Shown here piece after piece: positions 58,138 to 64,000 of a DNA stretch of 64,000 nt. The translations under genes were made by a program, and so were the position numbers. Below the pieces are notes generated by a model, which was not told the DNA's origin, did not search any database, and was given only the letters and a program-made list of their open reading frames with translations. The stretch spans positions 1,488,001-1,552,000 of the forward strand of contig NZ_AP027363.1 in NCBI RefSeq assembly GCF_030295955.1. The letters run 5' to 3'. How positions within the stretch are numbered: the first letter of the stretch is position 1; every line of letters starts with the position of its first letter. Source of the stretch: Thalassotalea agarivorans. Lineage in GTDB: Bacteria; Pseudomonadota; Gammaproteobacteria; Enterobacterales; Alteromonadaceae.

Positions 58138-59871
58138 ATGCGTCGCTTTTCTATTTTGTTTGTACTTATCTTTGTTACTGCTGCTTGCACTGAGCAGCAA
58201 TCAGATACTCACACGCCTTCCAACGTAAAACTCATGCATGGCGGTACGATTTATACCATGGAGGAGGGTTCACCCACGGCGGAAGTGGTTGTTTATGAAG
58301 GGGCTGACATTTTGTTTGTTGGCGACAAAGCGGCGGCGATGCAAAATTATCCTAATGCTGAGCAGATTGACTTACAAGGCAATACCTTGATGCCAGGATT
58401 TATTGAGCAGCATATGCACCCATTTTTAGGGGCGTTAACATTACGAATGGTCGTTATTGCTCCTGAAACATGGGAAATCCCAGGAAAAACTTGGCCAGCT
58501 GCTGTCGACGGGAAAGACTACATGAACAAACTTGTTGCAGCAGAAGCGGCAATGGAAGACCCAAATGAAATCATGTGGAGTTGGGGCTATAACAATTTTT
58601 TCCACGGAGAACTTAATAGGGAAATGCTAGATAACATTAGCATGACTCGTCCGATAGCCGTTTGGCACAGGAGTTGTCACGAGTTTTATTTCAACACGGC
58701 GGCAATCAAGCACTTTAACCTTAATCAAGACGATATAAATAAACTAGGCAAACAAGTCATTGAGCAATCCGACCTTGATAAAGGACACTTTTATGAAGGT
58801 GGCGCGCTTGTTTATTTGTTACCTATTATATTTCCTGAGCTTGCTAGCCCTGAGCGCATGGAAGCGGGACTTAAGCAGATGGTAACCATGTTGCAACGCA
58901 AAGGTGTCACTGCGTACATGGAACCAGGCGCATTTATCGCGCCGGGCAGTGATAAACTCTATTTGGATATCCTTGGCGACAAAGATACGCCAATGTATAG
59001 CTATTTTGTGCCGGAAACAAAAACGCCTTATGTAAAATTTGGCAAGGACGGTCTTTTAGAGGCGGTAGAAGCATCAAAACAAATATTCCCTAGTAGCGGA
59101 AAAATTCGATTTTTAGATAAGCAGATTAAAATTTTGGCCGATGGAGCCATAATCTCCCAATTAATGATGATGAAAGAAGGCTATTTGGATGGTCATGAAG
59201 GAGAGTGGATACAGGCTCCAGGGGACATTGAAGATATTACCGAAGTGTTTTGGAAAGAAGGCTATCAAATACATGTTCACGTAAATGGCGACCTTGGCCT
59301 AGAAAAGGTGTTGGATATCTTTAGTAAACGTATGGATGAATATCCTCGCAAAGACCATCGCAGTATTATTGTGCATTTTGCTAACTCCACCGAGCAACAA
59401 GTGGCTGAAATCAAACAGCTAGGGTTGCTGGTCTCGGCTAATCCATATTATGTGACCGGATTTTCTGAGCGTTTTGGTGAAGTAGGCTTAGGTGAAGAAA
59501 GAGCACATGCCATGGTTCGATTAGCACAAGTGGAAAAGGCCGGCATTTCAACCACACTACATTCTGACTTGCCCATGGCACCATCCGATCCGCTTTATTT
59601 AGCTTGGTCTGCTGCAACAAGAATGACTAATTCAGGCAATGTTATTCGACCAGAGTTGGCGCTATCTCGGGAAGCGGCGCTCAAGGCAATAACTATTGAA
59701 GCTGCCTATTCTTGGCGGATGGAAGACCAACTTGGTAGTCTAAAAGCCGGTAAGATCGCTAATTTTACCATTCTAGAAAAAGACCCTTATCAAGTGCCAT
59801 TAGCGCAACTGAAAGATATCGCTGTTGTATCAACCGTTTTTGAAGGTAAGATTTATTCGGTACTGGAGTAA
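58138..59871 (+). CDS. YtcJ-type amidohydrolase lipoprotein
   Basis: A 577-residue metal-dependent amidohydrolase of the large metallo-dependent hydrolase superfamily. Lipoprotein signal ends FVTAAC. The metal motif is EQHMHPFLG, with later Lys/His/His/Asp candidates (LDKQIKILADGAIIS, HVHVNGDLG, VHFAN, LHSDLPMAPSDPLYLA). The protein is thus probably anchored in the periplasm. YtcJ-like proteins have poorly defined substrates. AAAAGGA is 6 nt before ATG 58138; in-frame ATG 58117 is the alternative. Two small membrane protein genes follow closely. Confidence 0.85.
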   Translation: MRRFSILFVLIFVTAACTEQQSDTHTPSNVKLMHGGTIYTMEEGSPTAEVVVYEGADILFVGDKAAAMQNYPNAEQIDLQGNTLMPGFIEQHMHPFLGALTLRMVVIAPETWEIPGKTWPAAVDGKDYMNKLVAAEAAMEDPNEIMWSWGYNNFFHGELNREMLDNISMTRPIAVWHRSCHEFYFNTAAIKHFNLNQDDINKLGKQVIEQSDLDKGHFYEGGALVYLLPIIFPELASPERMEAGLKQMVTMLQRKGVTAYMEPGAFIAPGSDKLYLDILGDKDTPMYSYFVPETKTPYVKFGKDGLLEAVEASKQIFPSSGKIRFLDKQIKILADGAIISQLMMMKEGYLDGHEGEWIQAPGDIEDITEVFWKEGYQIHVHVNGDLGLEKVLDIFSKRMDEYPRKDHRSIIVHFANSTEQQVAEIKQLGLLVSANPYYVTGFSERFGEVGLGEERAHAMVRLAQVEKAGISTTLHSDLPMAPSDPLYLAWSAATRMTNSGNVIRPELALSREAALKAITIEAAYSWRMEDQLGSLKAGKIANFTILEKDPYQVPLAQLKDIAVVSTVFEGKIYSVLE

Positions 59872-59875
59872 TATT

Positions 59876-60133
59876 GTGTTGTTTAAACCGTTCAAACAAA
59901 GTTTATATGCCGCTGTAATAGGTTCGTTCCTCATTACAGCAGTTATTACTGTGTGGGCTTATATTGAAAATCCAGGCCAAGTATTTAAGAGTGATCAACA
60001 TAGCAATAAAACATTGTTGATTGATACGGCGTTGAGTTGGTTTTGGCCGCTTGCCTTGTTTATTTTCGGTGTGGTTTATGTGGTGCTTTTAACTAAATAT
60101 ATACTGGACGCAAAATATAGCCGCAAAGAATAA
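59876..60133 (+). CDS. Small membrane protein behind the amidohydrolase gene
   Basis: An 85-residue protein with two hydrophobic helices (about 8-27 and 55-77; AVIGSFLITAVITVWAYIENPGQ and WFWPLALFIFGVVYVVLLTKY) and charged ends. GTG 59876 is chosen because GGAG lies 7 nt before it. The gene starts 4 nt after the amidohydrolase stop, indicating co-transcription. I do not recognise a family. Confidence 0.6.
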   Translation: MLFKPFKQSLYAAVIGSFLITAVITVWAYIENPGQVFKSDQHSNKTLLIDTALSWFWPLALFIFGVVYVVLLTKYILDAKYSRKE

Positions 60134-60166
60134 GAATAGCTGCTGTTAAAAGCAAAGGAGTACATT

Positions 60167-60604
60167 ATTAAATCGCTATCTCGCTTACAACTCGCGCTTA
60201 TTAGTGTTGAAATAGTGCTATTTTTCTTACCCTTGGTAGCCTTACTGCTTTTAGGTCTATATTACTCACCTAGTACATTAACCCATGCCTTTTCAGGGAA
60301 CGTCGCCGCGATAGGACAATTATGTTTACTTATCTTTGGCCTGTTAGGTATTGCAGGTGTGTTTGCTTTACTAAAAGCTATCTTTAGCTATCGTTCGCTA
60401 GTTCAATTGCGCACGCTAAAGTTTCTGTTAAGCGCAGCGGTTACCGCTATTATTGGCGTAACAATATTGAGTGCAATACCTGTGTTTAACTGGGATAGCC
60501 TTGTACTGCTGCTACCGCTTCTAGCGCTATTACACTTGTATATATTGGCCAAACGAAGAGGGCTATCTAGCGAAAATCACGCTGATATGGTGGCAAAGAG
60601 TTAA
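60167..60604 (+). CDS. Four-helix membrane protein with probable ATT start codon
   Basis: About 145 residues if begun at ATT 60167; four hydrophobic helices (roughly 8-30, 43-65, 80-102, 105-125). The only canonical in-frame start is GTG 60215, inside the first helix with no ribosome site, whereas AAGGAG lies at 60155-60160, 6 nt before ATT 60167 (a second ATT precedes it at 60164). The sequence between reads IKSLSRLQLALISVEIV, an ordinary cytoplasmic start. It follows the other small membrane gene by 33 nt. No family is recognised. The 3' end overlaps dinG by 38 nt. Confidence 0.55.
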   Translation: MKSLSRLQLALISVEIVLFFLPLVALLLLGLYYSPSTLTHAFSGNVAAIGQLCLLIFGLLGIAGVFALLKAIFSYRSLVQLRTLKFLLSAAVTAIIGVTILSAIPVFNWDSLVLLLPLLALLHLYILAKRRGLSSENHADMVAKS

Positions 60605-62645
60605 TCAAATCTTTGCCATAGCGTTTTGTTTTAACACGCTTATCCATCAAGGTAATTACCCCAGTATCGGTTTCATTTCTAAGTAAGCGACCTGTCGCTT
60701 GCACAAGTTTTTTAGAAGTTTCAGGTACAGTAATAGACATAAATGGATTACCACCTTTCGCCGTGACATATTCTGCATGGGCTTCTTCCACGGGAGAGGT
60801 AGGAACGGCAAAAGGTAACTTGGTTATGATCAAATGCGTTAAGTACTTACCGGGTAAATCTAGCCCTTCAGAAAAGCTCTGTGTGCCAAACACAATACTG
60901 GATTTATCCTTGTCACAAAGCGCTTTGTGTTTTTCTAGTATCGCCTGACGAGACAGTTTTCCTTGCACCAACATATTGAAATCGTGTTTTAATGCAAAGG
61001 CGACTTGTTCCATCTGCCAATAGGAAGAAAACAGTACAAGGGTCGCTTTATCTTGTTTGAGTAAGCTAGGTAGTTTCTCTATCAACTCATCGGTGAAGGC
61101 ATCACTGGATGGCTCATTGCGCATCTCAGGTACCGTTAAGCGCGCATTGTTTGTATAGTCGAAAGGGGAGTTAACTGCTTGATACTGGCTGCCGTCATTA
61201 GTGCTTAGCCCCGCTTCTCGTCTAAAATGATCAAATGAGTTTAAGGCTCGCAATGTGGCAGAGCAGATTACAGCGCCTTCACATTGTGACCACAAATTGT
61301 CTTCCAACATAAAACCTACTTCGATAGGTGAAGCAGAAACTAAATAATCTTGTCGCTTTCCTTCTACTACTGATAACCAGCGAGCAAGCGGAGCGCCTTT
61401 TTCACTGTCTGTTTTTGCGTACATGTGCCACAAGTGTTGAAAGCTTTCTAACCGCTGCGCATAGAAACCACTTTCAGACAATAAGGGTTCTGCTAGGTAT
61501 AGTTGCACTTCACCTTCTTTTACATGCTCCATTAATAAGTTATAGAGCTTGTTTATGTGGTTTATTGCTTTCTTGGAGACCTCTGCTAAATCAGTCGCAT
61601 AGTTTTTAATTGTTTTAGGCACTAAGCCGTGTTCGAATCGATAAGTGAGCTCATCGCCTTTATGTGCATTGGGAAAATAGGATTGTTTGTTATTCTCAAT
61701 AAAGGTTAACAGCTTCTGCATATCAGCCAATAACTCCTGGCAAAGATCTGCTAAGTTAACCGATGGCGATACTGCTGATTGGCTTTTTATTAGTTTCGCA
61801 ATCTTGTCACCGCATGGGGCGACTTTGCTTAGCCAGTCTATAGAGCCCTTTACCGATACATTCCCGCTTGAGTGATCTCGCGTGACTTTAGGCAGGTGAT
61901 GGCCTTCATCAATTATGTAAAAGCAGTCTTCTGGCGCAGGAAGAATTTTGCCGCCACCGAGCTCTAAATCAGCTAATAACAAACTATGGTTTATCACCAG
62001 TACATCAGCTTCGTCCATAGCATCACGTGCTTTGTGAAACGGACAATGAGTGTGTTCCGCTAAATGACGTAAACAGCTATGCTTGTCGCTTTGAATGGAC
62101 TGCCATAGGTTGCGAGGCACTGTATCTTTCCAGCTGTCTATATCGCCTTGCCACGAGCCTTCTTTAAGCGCAGAATGCATCGCTTTTAGCATGGCTAAGT
62201 CGCTTTCTTGTGGCTTTTCAGCAAAGGTAAAGCCAGCTTGAGGCTCATCAGATTGGGTCGCCGCCAATTTTTGCGCACAGACGTAGCGTTGCCTGCCTTT
62301 AACTAAAGAAAAGTTGAAATCTAAGCCCGAATATTGCTTTAAAAAGGGTAGGTCTTTGTCTACTAACTGTTCTTGTAGAGCAACTGTAGCGGTTGAAATA
62401 CAGACCTTTTTTTCACGGGATAAGGCAAGTGGGATAGCACCAAGACAGTACGCTAACGATTTACCTGTTCCTGTACCGGCTTCAATTGTGATTATTTTGC
62501 GCGTTTTATCGTATTCGCCGGCGAGTGTTTTTGCGATTTCAGCAATAAGAAAACCTTGTTGTTTACGCGGATGAAAATTATCTAGATTGTCGCCGATAGC
62601 TTTGTAAGCACCGCGTATAACTGTTTTTATTTTATCGCTAAGCAT
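60567..62645 (-). CDS. dinG: ATP-dependent DNA helicase DinG
   Basis: A 692-residue XPD-family helicase. Walker A is EAGTGTGKSLAYCLGA, the DEAH box IIDEGHHLPKV (DEGH), iron-sulphur Cys candidates are CAQKL, CLRHLAEHTHCPFH; motifs V/VI include FGTQSFSEGLDLPG and QATGRLLRNETDTG. DinG unwinds R-loops and forked DNA and belongs to the damage response in E. coli. It is divergent from polB; the 3' end runs into the small membrane gene opposite. Confidence 0.95.
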   Translation of the reverse strand: MLSDKIKTVIRGAYKAIGDNLDNFHPRKQQGFLIAEIAKTLAGEYDKTRKIITIEAGTGTGKSLAYCLGAIPLALSREKKVCISTATVALQEQLVDKDLPFLKQYSGLDFNFSLVKGRQRYVCAQKLAATQSDEPQAGFTFAEKPQESDLAMLKAMHSALKEGSWQGDIDSWKDTVPRNLWQSIQSDKHSCLRHLAEHTHCPFHKARDAMDEADVLVINHSLLLADLELGGGKILPAPEDCFYIIDEGHHLPKVTRDHSSGNVSVKGSIDWLSKVAPCGDKIAKLIKSQSAVSPSVNLADLCQELLADMQKLLTFIENNKQSYFPNAHKGDELTYRFEHGLVPKTIKNYATDLAEVSKKAINHINKLYNLLMEHVKEGEVQLYLAEPLLSESGFYAQRLESFQHLWHMYAKTDSEKGAPLARWLSVVEGKRQDYLVSASPIEVGFMLEDNLWSQCEGAVICSATLRALNSFDHFRREAGLSTNDGSQYQAVNSPFDYTNNARLTVPEMRNEPSSDAFTDELIEKLPSLLKQDKATLVLFSSYWQMEQVAFALKHDFNMLVQGKLSRQAILEKHKALCDKDKSSIVFGTQSFSEGLDLPGKYLTHLIITKLPFAVPTSPVEEAHAEYVTAKGGNPFMSITVPETSKKLVQATGRLLRNETDTGVITLMDKRVKTKRYGKDLINSLPPYQRDFR

Positions 62646-62705
62646 GCCTTGCCGTTTTATTTGCAGATTAAATCATTTAAACTGCTGTATATATTATCAG
62701 TTATT

Positions 62706-64000
62706 ATGCGCAATTACATGAGTTATTTGCCTATTTCAGGTGTTATTTTAACAAAACATGCAAGAGATACACGCCAAGGCATAGAGTTGTCTTATTGGGT
62801 CAAAAGTCACGACCAGGTGTATCACGTTTGCGTACCTGAACAAGAGGCTATATTTTTCATAGAATCGCACCAACTTGCGCAAGTAAAAAAGGCCTTATCA
62901 TCACAAAACGTCATCAATTATCGGGCAAGTGGGCTGGCGTTAAAAACCTTTAATCAAACCCCAGTTCATGGCGTTTACTTTAAGTACTTACGGGATTTTT
63001 ATAGCGCTCGCGATGTCTTAAAGGCGCAGGGTATCAAATGCTATGAAGATGATATCCGCTGTGAAGAACGCTTTTTAATGGAGCGGTTTATTACCTCTCA
63101 GGTTTCCTTTGTAGGAGAACTCAAACAGCTCAATGGTTATACCAAAGTTGAACACGCAAAATGTAAACCAGCCGATAAGGATTTCACGTTGCCCGATATC
63201 AATATGGTGTCAGTTGATATTGAATGTGACGTATCTGGGCAACTCTATTCGATTGGTCTTTATAGTGATTCCTTTCAATGCGTCTATATGATTGGTAATG
63301 GCGATTTACCTGAACATCAAAAAGCGCCTGCATTTATAGAATGGTGCGATAACGAGAAAGCCTTGTTATCTGCCTTTATTGATTATCTTAGCGACGAAGA
63401 TCCAGACATACTGATAGGCTGGAATGTCGTGGGTTTTGATATGCAAGTATTGCAGAAGCGATATGACTTTAATGATATTCCTTTTAGCATCAACAGAGAC
63501 GGTAGCGTTGGGCGTTGGCGAAAAAACGCCAACAGTGAACAAAAATTTTTTGATATTGCCGGTCGCGTTGTTTTAGATGGCATCGATGGTTTAAAAACAG
63601 CAACCTACAGTTTCCCCAGCTTTTCATTAGAAAATGTGTCAAACACGCTTTTGGGCATTGGAAAGAAGGTTGAAGATGCCGACAATCGATTACAAGAAAT
63701 TATTGATAATTTTCATCATAACAAAATCGCATTAGCTGAATACAACCTAGAAGATTGCAGGCTAGTTTGGCTTATCTTTGAAAAAACCCAGTTACTGTCA
63801 TTCTCTTTACTGCGTGCTCAGTTAACTGGATTAGCAATAGATCGTATCGGTGGATCAGTCGCAGCCTTTACAAATTTGTATCTACCGAAATTGCATAGAG
63901 CTGGCTACATAGCACCTAATTTGGGTGATGGACATAGTGATTTAGTCTCGCCAGGTGGCTATGTGATGGATTCTATCCCAGGGCTCTATAAAAACGTGCT
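62706..64000 (+). CDS. polB: DNA polymerase II (5' part, cut by window edge)
   Basis: A family B polymerase read from ATG 62706 (or 62718) past the right edge, so about 430 residues are seen. They are the N-terminal domain and 3'-5' exonuclease: exo I VSVDIECD, exo II GWNVVGFDMQ, exo III YNLEDC. The run SPGGYVMDSIPGLYKNVL at the edge is the start of the polymerase palm. In E. coli Pol II is SOS-induced and helps restart replication; the neighbour dinG is also a damage gene. No LexA box was recognised by eye in the short 60-nt gap. The ATG at 62718 gives the closest match to the E. coli N-terminus. Confidence 0.95.
   Translation, partial: MRNYMSYLPISGVILTKHARDTRQGIELSYWVKSHDQVYHVCVPEQEAIFFIESHQLAQVKKALSSQNVINYRASGLALKTFNQTPVHGVYFKYLRDFYSARDVLKAQGIKCYEDDIRCEERFLMERFITSQVSFVGELKQLNGYTKVEHAKCKPADKDFTLPDINMVSVDIECDVSGQLYSIGLYSDSFQCVYMIGNGDLPEHQKAPAFIEWCDNEKALLSAFIDYLSDEDPDILIGWNVVGFDMQVLQKRYDFNDIPFSINRDGSVGRWRKNANSEQKFFDIAGRVVLDGIDGLKTATYSFPSFSLENVSNTLLGIGKKVEDADNRLQEIIDNFHHNKIALAEYNLEDCRLVWLIFEKTQLLSFSLLRAQLTGLAIDRIGGSVAAFTNLYLPKLHRAGYIAPNLGDGHSDLVSPGGYVMDSIPGLYKNV

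Noticed and set aside
61625..61645. GTTCGAATC T-arm-like sequence
   Set aside because: Inside dinG with no cloverleaf; chance match.
60567..62645. DEGH instead of DEAH in DinG considered as a defect
   Set aside because: The variant is normal in DinG proteins; all other helicase motifs are present.

Overview
The window looks like an ordinary chromosomal segment of a marine gammaproteobacterium of the order Alteromonadales, most like Colwelliaceae (Thalassotalea or Colwellia type). This is an inference from the moderately low GC content, the closeness of the proteins to Shewanella/Colwellia-type housekeeping families, and marine-type families such as the TIGR04219 outer membrane protein and the proteobacterial sortase-associated two-component system. 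No rRNA, tRNA, CRISPR array, insertion sequence or prophage was recognised. Coding density is high, and most genes end in strong GC-stem/T-tract terminators.

Left part (1-7700): the 5' part of asnB on the minus strand, a NatAB-type ABC exporter, a secreted C15 (pyroglutamyl peptidase) homologue whose catalytic Cys is replaced by Ser, an NAD(P)-binding protein, an exported protein with two HxT motifs of 2H phosphoesterases, an M48 lipoprotein protease, a MAPEG protein, an ElaA acetyltransferase and a small conserved protein. 7725-15003: the complete histidine operon hisGDCBHAFI on the minus strand, preceded by a clear attenuator with a 17-residue leader peptide carrying five His codons.

15253-29242: yoaA helicase, tsaB, slp lipoprotein and an alpha/beta hydrolase, then a lipid/acyl group: fadD, yciK, a VolA/Pla-1-like lipase lipoprotein with a FadR-like palindrome upstream, and a penicillin/AHL acylase-family lipoprotein; then sohB and a TPMT-type methyltransferase. 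29286-43094 is housekeeping: dicarboxylate/amino-acid symporter with an arginase/formimidoylglutamase-family enzyme, topA, a small RRF_GI-like protein, cysB, sdaA, pabB-nudL, class I fumarase and rmuC.

43396-53346 is more accessory: a CadC-like winged-helix/TPR membrane regulator followed by a small Cys-rich secreted protein, a diguanylate cyclase, an NSS transporter, a TIGR04219 barrel, an MBL hydrolase, a voltage-gated (BacNav-like) ion channel with a TFEDWTD filter, a mono-haem plus Vgb-like propeller protein, and an XRE regulator/DUF2178-like membrane protein pair headed by a long inverted repeat.

53506-64000: an rsuA-family pseudouridine synthase; a sensor kinase, response regulator and OmpA-like protein matching the PdsS/PdsR/PdsO parts of the proteobacterial dedicated sortase system, but with no sortase or target gene beside them; a YtcJ-type amidohydrolase lipoprotein with two small membrane proteins, one apparently starting at ATT; dinG; and the 5' half of polB. 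The most unusual items are the sortase-less Pds module, the inverted repeat at the divergent promoters near 53.4 kb, the CadC-TPR/Cys-rich pair, the ion-channel filter and the Cys-to-Ser C15 protein.
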